Assembly: GCA_018894105.1 (NCBI GenBank)
Contig: CM032118.1
Span: 34,204,690-34,268,689 of the forward strand
DNA length: 64,000 bases
Direction of reading: 5' to 3'
DNA from: Jacaranda mimosifolia
Taxonomy: Eukaryota; Streptophyta; Magnoliopsida; Lamiales; Bignoniaceae
The notes under the pieces are model-generated. The model worked only from the letters and a program-made list of their open reading frames with translations, ran no database searches and was not told where the DNA came from. A program made the translations under genes and the position numbers. How positions within the stretch are numbered: the first letter of the stretch is position 1; every line of letters begins with the position of its first letter. Positions 49,091 to 62,603 of this stretch are shown here, one piece after another.

Positions 49091-49846
49091 AAAAATCTAT
49101 ACAAATAAAATGAAATTTAAACTTATTAATTGTGGATTCAATCTCTAATCTAATCTTCTACTTCTTCCCCTCCAAATATGATCTTGAAATTTGATGAGAT
49201 CCGCAATGAATGCCTAGAATACTATGGATTTCCTTGAATTTAATTTGAAATAACACTAATTCGAGGGTTTCGCACCTTAATCTCAAATCAAATGCCAAAA
49301 TATATGAGCTTCACGAAAAACGCCTTGAACGTTGTAGATCTCCTTGAATTTGATTTGAAGGAAATAATGTCAATTCGAAGACTTCATACATTGTTCTCGA
49401 ATCAAATGCCAAAATTTAATGAGCTCCACAAAAAACGCCTTAAATACTGTGGATCTCCTTGCATTTGCTTGAGAGAATTGCTGAACTCCTTCAAAGTTTT
49501 CTCTCACTTGCAGGGATTTGTATTATGTGTTGAATAAGCTTTGGTCACCCCCTTTATATAAATGTTTGATGGGAAACTTCCAGATTGATTGAATAATATC
49601 ATATTTAATATCAAATATCAACAGATAATATCAAATATATTTGATTTGATTGGTCTGTCTTTAACACTTATCAATATTTGATTTGAGTATAAAATAAATA
49701 ATAGAGTATTAATTAAAATTAACTATTCATTTTTTGGAATGAAATTTAATAAATTTTCAAGAAATAAATAGAAATTTTAAATTAATATCTAGCATATTAT
49801 TTTATATGTGTCATTTCTCTATTGACTAAAAATTGATATGTCTACA
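49044..49846 (-). mobile_element. 5' LTR of the gag-only element (803 bp)
   Basis: It aligns with 45458-46300 along its length, with many substitutions and a deletion of about 50 bp. Just inside it, on the minus strand, TGGTATGCCCAGTGGGAC lies where a primer-binding site is expected. I could not name the tRNA. The LTR end is TTATAAGGGC where its partner has TTGTAGGCGC. Confidence 0.8.
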
Positions 49847-50383
49847 AGCCTAACCAAATTTGAAGTAAATACTCTCATTGCTAATGCTCACTATGATCAA
49901 TCTGTAATTCATGATTATTTTATTTTATATATACGTATATATATATTAATTTTTGTATAAATAATGCATAGCTACTCTAATTCACATGCAAATAATTTTT
50001 ATTACTTATTATTTATATTTGTTATGAAAATTTATAGTTGTAGTTTGTACACAATTATTACTGCAGATGCTTAGTAGTTGATGATGTTGTTGTTGTTTCT
50101 TTTTTTTTTTTTTTTATGGTGTTCTAGTTTGGAAGTACACCAGTAATCAACCATATTTCAACATAATTGTTGCTTGAATTTTAACCAATTCCTCTCACAC
50201 GAAATGAAAGAATGTCATCATGTCAACAATTTGGCAGAGTTTACCTGTAAAGGGCCGAAATGAAAAATGTCAAAGGTTTTATACAAAGCCCCATGTATGG
50301 GCTAACCAAATTTAAATCTCCAGCCCGGCCCAAACAACAAAGTACAGAGATCAAAAGCGGTGGCTTGTGTGAGAGCTAGCGGG
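49847..50383 (+). promoter_or_regulatory. HemK-like gene upstream region, with a repeat fragment
   Basis: 49852-50060 is the right part of the repeat related to 29514-29880. A T run lies at 50100-50115. The remaining ~270 bp before the start codon must hold the promoter and 5' leader of the methyltransferase gene. No clear TATA box was found. Confidence 0.4.
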
Positions 50384-52563
50384 ATGATGAAGTCCAGTAG
50401 CTTTGCTCGTGCGTCTCTGTCCTCCATACTGCAACCCGTCTTCTCACTCCGCCCAAAACCGGGTCGACCCATAATCTGCTCCGCCGTGTCACCTAAACCC
50501 CAGACTCCACTTTACCTCAGGCCGCCGGCATTCCGGGCCAGCCTCTCAGAGCTGAAAAAATGGCACATTTGGGCCAAGAATCAAGCCTCCGCAGTGGGTT
50601 CCACCTTCTTGGACCTGGACAACGGCCCAGACTCCACACTTCTCCACAGGGAGCTGAACTGGCTCGTCGAAGATGCACTTGAACAACCCACTATCCTTTC
50701 GCCCCAGAATTCCAGGAACAATTACGACGATGCCACTCCGGTGTTGATAAGGGCTTGTTTGGACGATCTCTACAAGTTGTGGAAGCAGAGGATTGAGGAA
50801 AGAAGGCCATTTCAGTATGTGGTGGGCTGTGAGCACTGGAGGGATTTAATATTGAGTGTTGAAGAAGGGGTCTTGATACCCAGGCCGGAGACAGAGATTG
50901 TTGTGGATTTGGTGGATGATGCTGTGAAGGAGAATGAGGAGTTGAAAAATGGCCTGTGGGCTGATTTGGGAACTGGAAGTGGGGCACTTGCTATTGGGAT
51001 TGCCAGGATTTTGGGCCTGGGTTGTGGAAGAGTTTTTGCGACGGACTTGAGCCCTGTTGCCGGTGCCGTTGCATCATATAATGTGCAGAGGTACAATTTG
51101 CAGGTTAGCGCCTCTGGTATGTGTTAATTTCTTGCATGCAAGAATCTGTATGAATGAGTAGTTTTGTGTTGATTTTGATTTTAGTAAGATGTGGAAAAAG
51201 AGGTCTTGGATTGTTGATTGCCTTGTTGGAAGTGTTGGATTGATACAGTTGCTTATATCTTTGAATTAGATATGAAATATCAAAGCATCAAGACAAGAGA
51301 AATTATTTTTGTCATCATGGAACTTTAATGCTTTGGTTTTTGATAATCTCCATTGTTATGCAGCTGATGTATAGTTTGAACACCAAGGACTAAGAATGCC
51401 TAGCCTAATCATGTTGTTGAATTTCTTGAACTGTTTTCTTGATTCAATTTGATGACTCGGTATAAAAGCATATCAGTGACAAACATGCATGTATAGCAGG
51501 ACAGAGTTACAGTAAAGCTGGGATCTTGGTTTGATCCTCTAAAGGATGTTGAAGGGGAACTCAGTGGGCTTGTTAGCAATCCACCTTATATCCCCTGTGA
51601 AGATATTGATGGGCTACAAGCTGAAGTTTTCAAGCACGAACCAAGACTTGCTCTGGATGGGGGAGCAAACGGGCTGAATGACCTTGTCCATCTGTGCAAC
51701 GGAGCTGCTTCTATGTTAAAACCTGGTGGATTCTTTGCATTTGAGGTATTGATCAGTTAGGATTCTTTGAAGAGCATGCTTAAGACTTTCTTCAAATAGC
51801 ATTCAAGCCTCTGGTCATATCTGCCACTTGTGTATAGGATCCAAAATCACAAGGTTAATAATTATCAGAATCTAGTTTATTATTAGTGAATCAGTTGTTT
51901 AGGTATCTTTGTCGATGCTCTATACTCATAACAGTTACCATTTTGAAAATTATAACTAAGTATTTTGAGAATTGTTGCCCAGCTTTCCATGACTTCCACT
52001 TTAGCTGATGTACACTTCAGAGCTGTACTTCAGTTGCTGTGGTGTCACAACCGCTGCGGACCCTAATACCGTCACCCTACTTCAGATATGGGTATGGTTC
52101 ACTTTTTAATAGGCTAATGAACCCTTTATTTGTCAAAAATGAGCCTATGCCTATTTCTGACACGAAATTAGGGAAAAACCACAAGGGAGTAAAACGTTTT
52201 TCTTTCCTCTCTTAACAAATGGAATCTTCCGAAGTGATATGAATGTTCAAAAATTAAACTACTAGAAAAATGTGCATGGAACATGCTGACTTTGTAAATC
52301 AGTAACAACTAGGTGTATCAATTGTGCATGATAATGTTAATGACCGAGCTCCAACACTTTTGGAATGTAATATGTTGTTGTTCAATGGGATATGATTCAT
52401 GTTTCTTATTTTATTCACCTTCTTGCTGCAGACAAATGGTGAAAGACAGAGCAAATTTCTTGTGGATTACATGGATACTAAGATGAAAGGAAGCTTCTAT
52501 GGTATAAACATTATATCAGATTTTGCTGGGATCCGAAGATTCGTGACTGGATATAGAGAATGA
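50384..52563 (+). CDS. HemK/PrmC-type release-factor glutamine methyltransferase
   Basis: SAM-dependent N5-glutamine methyltransferase of the HemK/PrmC family, which methylates the GGQ glutamine of peptide release factors. Three exons (50384-51103, 51500-51745, 52432-52563) give 365 aa in one frame. The start chosen is the first in-frame ATG (MMKSSSFARASLSSIL). The basic, serine-rich first ~45 residues look like a plastid or mitochondrial transit peptide. PrmC signatures are RRPFQYVVGCEHWRDL (141-156), GVLIPRPETE (162-171), SAM motif I DLGTGSGAL (194-202) and the catalytic NPPY (267-270). LALDGGANGL follows, and the conserved C-terminal part ends with a GIRRFVTGYRE tail. It is complete, with no breaks. 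It probably acts on organellar release factors; location is inferred. Confidence 0.95.
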
Positions 52564-53719
52564 GTTCTTACAGTTGATGATAGAGCCCTAGGTAGAAATC
52601 CATGCTCGAGTTGTGTATAGCCAGATCAGTCTGAAAGAATGTAGATTGTGCATAGAATGTTATTGAGCCAAAACTGTTGATGTGATTTACAGTACCTTGT
52701 AGAATTTTTAGTGTTTTTCAACAGAATACATATTGCAAAACAGAAATGGGATGGAAGCACTGCAATTCAAGTCAAATCCTCTGTGAAACAAATTTAAGGA
52801 TCCTTTCAAGCTTTCAGCATGGCAGTGCCTTTAAAATATAGAGACAGCAGCGTAGTGTGGAAAATACTCCAATTGAAGTGGAGGGTTTCTTCAAATAACA
52901 AAGGGCTAGGTCAACTATTCAATCAAATGATATTGAGCATGTTTCCCATCTCTTCTTGAGAAACAAGTGGGCTATTTCTTTGCAAAATTGTGCTCAATTT
53001 CATGTGGTAATTTCGTCAAGATCTCTTCGTTAGTTGGGGGAAGAATCCGCACAAATCGAATTTTTTGAAGAACATATCGAGAGAGAATTTGATTTAGTTA
53101 AACAATGTGTGGTTGTTAAACAATTATCAATTTTTTAGAAAGGTACAGAATGTATCGTCAAATATTCAATATGAATCTACAAAATCCAATTTCGATCAAG
53201 TAACGGATTCTAGCGAATAGTTATAGCGTGGGCATATTAAGCATGAAGAGATGATGACTAAAAAAATTCACCACTGTATCTTATACGATCACTTTCCTGA
53301 TATGATGCCAAAAATCAACATAAACGGCAGAAAAATTCTTTCTTTTTTTTCACTTTATTGCATCTCCTCAAGTGCTTAAACTTATCAGTTCAACTGAATG
53401 TACACATACAGCATCTGTTTTGCTACTCCTCTCAATTTCATTTTAAACCTTAAGGACGTCAGCAAAATCTGATCTGAGACAAGAGGAAACACTACAAGAA
53501 GAATTCCAACTTTATTTACAGAGCGAACCGTGTAAAACAAGCAGTTTTCACATCCTTCGATCCAACTACCCCACATTCTCATCCGCTTGCAAGTTTCTAC
53601 GGCAAGCTAATAATAAGTGCAGTGATCTCAAAACCTCCATATCCGTCCACCAATATGGGTGTGTTTCAGCAGTGGTGGAAGAAGTTTGACGCCAATAAAT
53701 ATACTTGCAAAATTGTCTT
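52564..53719. other. Convergent 3' spacer between HemK-like and J-protein genes
   Basis: Both genes end here and their 3' UTRs must share this 1.16-kb spacer. No other gene is seen. Poly(A) sites were not determined. Confidence 0.5.
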
Positions 53720-56700
53720 CTAAGATGATCTCCTCCAGTGTTTCTTTCCTTTTTTCTGAGGCAGCTTGAAGGGGCTCCAGCTTTTCCTGCGCTTGGAAGT
53801 TTCACAAAATAGTCCAGATGCAAGGGCTTGCTGGAGCCAAATTTCAAATTCATCCTCTTCATCCATCATCTCAGCATCCAAATCCCATGGATACCTGCTT
53901 GAGTTGGACCTCTGAGTTGACTTCTCCAATCCAACCATGTTTACATGGAAACTGGGCCTATGAGTGTTTGGTCTGCAAGCCATCCCCTGTATTTTGATAA
54001 AAATAGAGCTCCATTCAAGTTAGCAAGTGAGAATGACTTTCCGTATGTTAAAAGTGTTGTTTACATCAAGACACACAAAAATACAACAAACTCAACAAGA
54101 AATCAGCAGTCATAGAAACAATTATTTATTTTCTGAAGACTGATGAAATTGGACTTCAACAGTTCTCAAATTTCTAGATAAATAATCAACCAAATAGCTT
54201 GATCAGGATATTCAATAGTCGAGCCTACTTCGTTCCCATAGTCACACAGCTCAAGCACAAATGTATGAAAAGACATTAGTAGAAATAAATAGATTATTCC
54301 CAATACATCAGATTCCATTATAGCAGTGCCTTGGAGAATTTTGAATGCCCCAGCAATAAACGGACCAACCTCCAATAAATGACATCAAGGCTAAAGTCAA
54401 TTTCAATTCCTTTATTAGTACTCTTAGCATCCCATTCAATACCTCCTTCCGTTATTTCAAAATCTTGTTTCAGTAGATGGAATGACACTAGATTAATCTG
54501 ATAATGACAAGAATGCCTATGATTGTTCCTATAGCAATTAGATGAGAGCCTCTCACATGAGAGCATAAAAAATCATCACCAATATAAAAACAGAAAGGTG
54601 AGACTGAAAAGGACTTGTAAAGAACAGCTAAAGGTTTTCATTAAGTTAATCTTCAACATCACTGAATTTTTTATCGACACAGTAGACATGATATGGCAGA
54701 GGCCCACAGGCAAGAGGATACTTTACAGACTAACCTGACATATAGCCCACTCGGACACATCAAAAATCCTGCTTTCAGCACATACAAAAGCACGAGGTAT
54801 TTCCACCTGCAATACAGGGCAGACATAATGTATTTTTTAGTGGCTCCACATAGTGAGATAGAGAGAAATCTTGCGGAGTTAAAAAATAAAATTTAGAAGC
54901 AAAAATATATTTGCTGAAACACAGTATAGAAATTACATCAGAGAGAAAGGATGTATAAGAAACACCATAATTATGAATCTCAATAGCACAATAAACCCAC
55001 AACAGTCTTGCTTTTCTTTGAAATCAGACATGCAAAAACAGATGATGGAAAAATGAACCATGTCCATTTCCCTCATAGAATACAGGCAATCCTGGATGAG
55101 CTAGAATTTGCCCCTTAATAAGATAGCTAGCTTATACAATCAACCAAAATCACAATCTAATGTTGGGAGATCAGACTTCTTTAAAAGCCTTTAGGCAAGA
55201 TGTAACCTTTTTCATTAAGATTTACATATCCCCTTGGGTAAAAATTGACACATCAATAATCTATTATATTTATGAGTAAGTAGGTTAAAGCTGATTAAAA
55301 TCGGTTTCAATATCAAATAGCTCAGCTAATGCCCAACAGAAGTAAGAAACTTTCTTATTGACCCTACAGCACATAAACTCATAGTAAGCCAACCCCACAC
55401 CTTTAAGGACCATCTTGAAGACAACCTCATCCTACAGCGCTAAATGAACAAAAAATGTACCATAGTAGAAACAATGGGATATTCTAATAAACATTGTAAG
55501 AAGTATACAGCAATAATTTCAATTATAGTCAAAGTATGCAGCAGAATTATACATTTTTTTAAAGTGAAGTATACCTTTTGAGGCCGATCAAACACCAGCG
55601 AGCCTTTGTACTCTACCCATCCATCGCCGTCTTTGGCTTGATGATACTGACAGCAATCCTGTACCCAGAAAATCATAATCAATTGGTATACATAACAAGC
55701 AAAAATCAAGAGATTCTATACTTTTTGGAGGCTAGCTAAACCTGACACCATCTTGCTTTGGCCTTGGTTCTATTTGTACAAACCCAGATGTGTGAATTCC
55801 CACACTTGGTGCATTGTATGCGCCTTGACTCCTCAGAGCAGAAGTCAGTAGTATTCTGCATCATGAATATATAGATGACCTATCTTTTCTAGCCACATGG
55901 TAACAAAAAGTAGCCATATTTCAACATAGCCAGAACAGATAATAGTAGCAAATGAAAACAAGAATCCATAAAAGACATCCCCTCCATTGGTTCACAAACT
56001 AAATTAAATAATCTCTCCTTTGATAGTCATGCATTACTGTTACTAAGAAAAGTAAATTAAGCATAAAGAATGAGGATTGCAGGCTAACAATACAGGTTCT
56101 GGACTGTAGAATATTCAAAATTTAAACCACAAGTGTGTACATCTAATATCTCAAAGTAATAGTTCTAAATAATTGTTCCCTCTTCTGCAGATTTAAAGCT
56201 ACAACAAATTCCTGCCCTGTATTTTGGTGAGATCTATGAAAAACATGAATAAATAAATAAATTTAAGCTAAGGTGGCCTGGCATATGCTTTACCTGATGA
56301 GAAGTGCTAGCTGATTTCTGCATAACACACTTTGATTCTTCTTTTCTGAGCTGCTCATCATAGTCCCTCTTCTTCACAGCATCTGAAAGAACCTGGAGTT
56401 AATGCCAACATGAGCAGCCGTTAGAATCAATAGCCACAATTCTCATTTCAGGCATTTAAGCAGCCAAAGAAAATATTTGAAAGATACTCACCTCATATGC
56501 ACATTGAAGTGTCTTAAACGATTCACTAGCCAGTGGACTTCCCATATTTTTGTCAGGGTGTACAAGCATGGCCTGGAAAAATGTAAAAAAATAGCGCGTT
56601 TTAATAAAGAAGAGATACCCTGGTGCTGATTAAAAGTACTGATGTCACAGCTTTTATCCATGCAAGATACCACTCTGAGCCATGATTGATAATTGAATTG

Positions 56701-59700
56701 ACTTCAAACGTCAAGCATTGCACTAATGAGCCAAAGTTAGAACCTATTTTCTATGCACAAAACAGATAGGAAGGCACTTCTAATACTCTCTATTACTCAA
56801 TCCTTCAATCTTTCTTAGAAATCTATTTGCATTTTACCAATAATTTATACCACATTTATGATAATATCAGCCCAAAGCAATCCTAACTCACAGTGCAAAA
56901 CTACCAGATAAAAAATGCTCCTCAATAATGAAAACAGCAAGCATTGAGTGGTACTCAAGCATGAAAACACAGTCAATATGTGCTCTTAAGGTAATTATCA
57001 AATTGCAGTTGCGTACACGATATCAATGAATCTGTTTTGAGTTAGTACCATTACAGTGCTTATAAATATTGGGTGAATAAGCAAGAAAGCTTTAGTGACT
57101 AATTTAATATATAATCAATTTCCATAAATTCTGAGATCATGAGAACAGATTGATATTGTCTCTTCAAAAATTTGTAACATGAAAGAAGTTTACTGTTATA
57201 CTCAAACTTCCTAAGAAAAACTTTTTTAGATAATTTTTTCAAAAGAGAAGGATTCGACACGGTTAACTTAATCTTAATCTAATCCTTCCCACATCAACAA
57301 GTATATCCCCCAAGCAACATAGATTTTGGAAGAGAATAAATACTTCTTTCTAGTTTGGCACTCACAAAGCCGCAGTATGCGCCCTCATTTTCTCCTCTTT
57401 CTCAAACACTATGAAAGTAAACAAGTTAAAACCATGCCCTATGTTTAGTGTACATTTCATTTTTACAGAGTAAGGTGGAACAGTCAATGAGAATCTGAAT
57501 TAGTAACCTCAAATGTAGAAATCAGACATGAAACTTGGATTAGAGAGTTTTTCTTCTCCTGCCAAATTACCCTTTTTCTTCTTTGGTTTAAATAATTAAA
57601 TCTAATGAAACAGTACTACTTCAGTCACCTAAAGTTCCTTTTGTTATAGAAATGCAAGGTTCTCTTCCTAAATCATATAAAAAAAGTCAACATGCATCCA
57701 TTTTAGTAGTGGGATATCTACTAAAATCATTTTAGTATTAAATATTCGACACCCACCCTCCCACATTTGAGCTCACAACCAGACATCTACCAGAACCCAC
57801 CTAGCATAGACAGAAGTCCAACAGGATATCATGTTATGTACTAAAATATTAAGCTAGTTTTTGCTTCATTAAAACACAAATAAAATTCAAAGAAAACTTG
57901 ACTAGAATTAGCTATATGGAATTAAAGTAATTTTGTTTTCGGCCAACATGCACACAAGGTAATTAAATATAAATTACTGGTGAAAATCGGAGAAGCACAC
58001 CTTTTTACGGTATTCCTTCTTCAATAAAATGACATCAATTTTCTTTTGGCGTGGAAACCCAAGTGCTTCATAGTGATTGCCACTATTTAAAATCCTCTCC
58101 ATCTCAATTATGGAATTCATATCTTCTTTGACCACTTTCTTAGCAGCAGCTTCTTTTGGCTTTTCAACAACAGAGGAAGGACTAGCTGGTTTGCTGGTTG
58201 ATTTACATGAGTGCAACTTCTCTTCTTCTTCTCCTTCTACTTCAGATGGGGCAGAATATTCACACTTCGTGGAGAAATCATCTTCTGTGAATGAGTCAGA
58301 TTCTTTATGCTCCTCAAAGTGAGTACTTTCACTCAAATTATCACACCATTTGAGCAAGTAGTTCAATACATCATTTGATAGGAAGGCAAGGTTAATTGCG
58401 AGAAAAACTCCAAGCCATCCTACTCGAACTTTGACGCAATACATAGAATACAGGGTTGCCATAAACACCACCAGCCTTGCATGATTTAATGAAAATAGAT
58501 AGCCTGCACTCCCAAAATTATGCTGGTATCAGCAGGCTCAGCAAGAAAAAGATCATGTTTAGAAAAATAATCACTCAACAATCCATTCCGGGACATCTTA
58601 AGGAAGAGAAAAGCAATCATTTGAAAAAGTCCTTCTATTTAAAGAGAGTAGCCTACTAAGAGGCAGGTCATACATCAAAGATAACATAACTCCTAAGTCC
58701 AAAATTTGAATATTCAAACTAGGAATGAGCTAAAGCAAGGTGTAGACAATGAACCGATGGATCTGATAGAGACTGTTCGACACATTGCAAAAATTAGCCA
58801 AATGTCTTAAATCCAAGACACAAAAAGCATATAAACCACAAGTTTAGGAGCTAGAAGTGAAAAGGATAAGCATATAATGCCAAAATAGATGAAGAGACTC
58901 AAGGCATACCACCAACTATGAACAAGGTACCAGTTATCCAAAAGTTAGCATACATCCACAAAATCAAAATGGCAAAGAGCCCCACAATAAAAAGTCCAGG
59001 GGTGTAGCCTAAATACTGAACAGCAACCCCAGCCGCTCCCTGAAAACACAATTGCAACATTTAGTGAGTTATAAAAAATTGCTGCTAGAAAGACTCAGAA
59101 AACTTATGTAGTGACTAACTTCTGTTTGAAAAGGATCACAGTAATAGGACAAATTTTAGCATCAGATCATGTAAAGGTTCTCTTACCACAAACGTCAACC
59201 AAATGCAACTGAACAAACATATATGCATACACCAATTAATGTCTGACAGAATATTGATATCCAAATAAAGATGTACCATAATGAGCGCACATAGCATCCA
59301 TTCTAAAGTGAAGTAAGATGTACCACATCAATATGGACACATGACATGATACTTATATCAGCTGTTAAAGGTAGCATTTACAAAAACATAACAGAAAATG
59401 AAGCAGAACAGCAAAAATCTGTATGAATTTCTCACATAAGGACAGGCGTGCTAGATGAAAATTTGCATACTCAAAACAGCACCATGCACAAGTAATACAA
59501 GGTTTAGAGCGAACAACCAAGTCATGACCAGTCCACAACCAAATCCCACTATGTGATTCGCTGGAAGATAAAATGTTCCAGTTCTAACTCAGGTAAACTT
59601 GGAATAATTTGCCATATAAATGAGATACAACAAGTGCATTGCTCAATATATCATCCGTCTCGAACTCATTATGCTGAGATGTTATTCTTGATTCTCTCTT

Positions 59701-60899
59701 CATTGGCCGAACAACCGCAATGGATTTATCTTCCAAAATTTAAGAAAGCTATTTAATAGAATTATACTTTTCTCATTGATCAAAATTGAGAAAGCTATTT
59801 GCAGATTTGCTAGAAGTTTTACAGGAACTTTTTTCTCAAAAATAAAGAATTTCTCTATTTTCAAAGACAAAATATCTGGATGATTATCGCTTCAAGAACA
59901 ATCATAAAAAAATTTCAGCATTAACATGGGGATAAGTGGATGTTTCTCAATGATATATTATAATGCAGCGTTCTTCATCTGGATAAACACTAGCATGTAA
60001 CAAGTAATTAAGTAAATAGCTTTGTTTGGATCATTCTGTGTGAAGGTCATGACCACAAGCACCATGATTCTGAAGTTGGGAACAAAATGAAGCACGAAAT
60101 ATCAATTTATTTTAAGAAAATAAAATAAAAGCAAAAATCTTTGGATCTTTAATCTTTACAAAATAAGGGACTTTTATGTTGCACAAACAATGGTTAATGC
60201 ATAGGGAAAATATTTCTAACACTTCCAAAATTACTTCAGCAAGTTTACTCTATTTTTTTCTTTTGGTGGTGGTGCCGCGGGGGAGTGGGGGTGGAATCTC
60301 ACTTCATTAAATCAGATGAAATTACTTCTGACAAACTCAAGAAACTGTTTTGTGAGTCTATAATTCTAGACCACGTCTATTCCTACATTATCCAAAACGC
60401 ATATACAACTTTTCCTCATCAGTTCAGACCAGGAGCATCAAGATCAAGAATATCCGATCCAAGCAGTTATCACATAAAAGCAGATCTTGGAATTCTACAA
60501 CAGCTATGGAAGAAATAAACAGCACAGATTAGCACACAAAAATTAGACACCGACAACATATGGCAAGACTGCGAGGCATACCATACTAAGAAGCACATAA
60601 AGCAGACATGACATTGATGTCAAGCTTAGGAAGCAACTCCACATAATGACAAGCAGAGCCGCTGATCCCAGCCCAATGAATGACTGGAATCCTGAAAGAA
60701 AACAGTTTTTCCAATAAACCAACAAGAACAGGAGACCTCTCCCAAATTTTGCACACCCACAACAAACCATCGGCCAATGCCTCTCCATGAAAATTCCAAT
60801 CTTGTCCCTTAAACAGCTTGCAGTAGTCCTTGCTACAGAATAACAGTCCTTTGATCGCAACCATTTCAACCCTTGATTGAACAATCCAATATCCTCCAT
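53720..60899 (-). CDS. Membrane DnaJ protein of the DNAJC14/Jiv type
   Basis: Hsp40 co-chaperone with a membrane N-terminus, J domain and Jiv90 domain. Nine exons on the minus strand give 555 aa: 60899-60582, 59039-58910, 58503-58001, 56572-56492, 56392-56294, 55855-55742, 55658-55575, 54806-54735, 53986-53720, all in frame. Several hydrophobic segments lie at about 55-230 (for example GLFIVGLFAILILWMYANF), so it should be an integral, probably ER, membrane protein. An acidic linker follows. The J domain starts HYEALGF (about 293) and has HPD at 322-324. Then comes a Jiv90 domain with RRIQCTKCGNSHIWVCTNR, paired cysteines (392, 395) and WCQDCCQYHQAKDGDGWVEY. The C-terminus is basic and ends KKGKKHWRRSS. 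By analogy it recruits Hsp70 to membrane clients; no plant role is assigned. Confidence 0.93.
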
Positions 60900-61596
60900 C
60901 ACCTAACACCTTTAAAATACTAGTTAATAAACAGTAAATTTAACTGCAACTACCGAATCACGCACAATAAAACCTAGTTTTTCGTCCATATTCCAAAAAT
61001 CCTTCTAATAATGTTCTCTAAGCAGAGCTGCAATAAATTCCGCCAAATGTGCTACAATACGGCGCCCCAGTATCTCATAATTTATAAAGCAAGTCCCAAA
61101 TCTAACTCAATTTCCATTATTTTCAGCCACTAAAAGCAACCTGAATCGTGAATCCACGGCGTCTAAGCGAGCAAGTGGCATAAAACAAGAGCAAAAAGAG
61201 ATCCAGAATATCCCTTCTCCACGCAGTTAAAAGCAAGGATTCATGAACCCCAGTTGGGAAATCAGTAAGTACTGAAACTAAAACACCATAAATTGCTTCA
61301 CATGTACGTCTTCCAAAAAGCAAACCCCATTAATGAACTCACAACATTTTCACTTTTTTGACCTCTACAATCCCCCCAAAAATAAACTCCCTGCAAAATT
61401 CCGAAAGAAAATGCACAAAAACAAACAAAAAAGGGAAAACCCAAAAAATTACATGAAGAAAAATGCCAACCAAAGAAGCAAAAATTTAGAGCAAATAAAA
61501 AGGAAGTGAGTAAATTGCTGAGAAATTCTTCGCACTCTATGTGTTAAATGGGAGAAAAAGGTGGGAACCCTAGGCTTTTATTTTCTTTTTCAGGGA
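60900..61596 (-). promoter_or_regulatory. J-protein 5' leader and upstream region
   Basis: GTGTTAG directly precedes the start codon on the minus strand and looks like a splice acceptor, so a noncoding first exon may lie further right, perhaps near 61480-61560. This is not proven. The J-protein and the short + strand ORF at 61597 would be divergent. Confidence 0.35.
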
Positions 61597-61761
61597 ATGC
61601 CTGTGAAAAAGAAAGTAAAAGAACAAGTAAAAAAAGTTTCAAAAAGGCGTCATGAGAGTGAGACAAGCAGTGATGATGAGAGAGAAACGAATAAGCATTT
61701 TGATGAGAGAGAAACGAATGAGAGACAGAGAGAGAGAGAGTACTGCTGGGGGGGAATTTAA
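61597..61761 (+). other. Short unassigned ORF, lysine/arginine rich
   Basis: A 54-codon ORF starts MPVKKKVKEQVKKVSKRR and continues HESETSSDDE, which looks like the basic/acidic start of a nuclear protein. A CAG precedes GGAATGCC after a pyrimidine run, so it could be an exon start. The second half repeats GATGAGAGAGAAACGAAT and then runs into GA repeats, a G run and a stop. It may be the broken first exon of a lost gene. I do not recognise it. Confidence 0.25.
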
Positions 61762-62603
61762 TCCTAGTTTTTGTGGATTAGGGCTAAGTCGGAAAGTTAT
61801 AGATTGATTGGGTGGGACCCATCCACTTAATCTTAAATTTATAAGGGTTTTATAGCAAGTCTTATTGGTGGGTAATCCGGGAAAGAGGCACACTTTATTT
61901 GTCTTTTTATGTACAATAATAAACATAATTTTTACAATTTATTTGAAACATAATCGAATATTGTACGTATAATAAATAATAATACAGAAAAAGTTCTGCA
62001 ATACATAATTATCCAAAGAACTTGTAATATGAAATATGATAGTCAAAATATCAAAATGTGTTGATATTTTTTACACCAAATAGAGTAAACAAATATAGAA
62101 TTTTTCTGGGAAAAAAACAGATATACAAATATGTTTGATGACTTGAAATGCTTGATTTATTTGAGAAAATGAATATCCTTGTCCTTGGTTTTGGCCTATT
62201 TTACGCATAAACTTAGGTAAACACTACCTAAAATAATAATACAGACATCAAACGTAGATCTTGTTCATCTAACACCTTAATTACCTTATCTTAACCGGTT
62301 TTACTAAAGTTGTGTCTATTCTTACAAGAACAAAAGTGAGTTAAAACTATTAAATCATTTTATTTCTACATACAAAGATTATATTTTGATTGTTAATAAA
62401 ATATATAATGACCACTACTACAAAGAATATTACATCATTAATCATGAAATATCAATTATTTATTGAATTCTATAAATTGTATGAAAGTAAGCTACTCAAA
62501 AGTTGGGAATCAAGGATTGGAATATCCTAATGGACTGAATTAGATTTATGAATTTAAAAAATAGTGAGAATTCTTAACTTTTATATGATAACATTTCATT
62601 CAG
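61762..62603. other. Gene-free AT-rich DNA
   Basis: No gene or element recognised. Confidence 0.5.

Larger units (their letters stand above)
45458..49846 (-). mobile_element. Gag-only LTR retrotransposon, Ty3/gypsy type (decayed)
   Basis: Two direct repeats, 45458-46300 and 49044-49846, are LTRs. Read on the minus strand they begin TGTAGACATATCAATTTTT or a close variant, and the left copy ends GCGCCTACA. Only a broken gag lies between them and no protease, reverse transcriptase or integrase is recognisable, so the copy is non-autonomous or deleted. Flanking 5-mers AACCT (45453-45457) and AGCCT (49847-49851) match at 4 of 5 positions, a worn target duplication. The internal part is 2743 bp including a nested MITE. 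Confidence 0.85.

Noticed and set aside
50360..50383. Longer start for the HemK-like protein
   Set aside because: The extra eight codons begin with GTG. The first ATG in frame is at 50384.
54163..54566. Minus-strand ORFs of 69 and 82 aa
   Set aside because: They fall in the intron before the last exon of the J-protein gene and show no family similarity.
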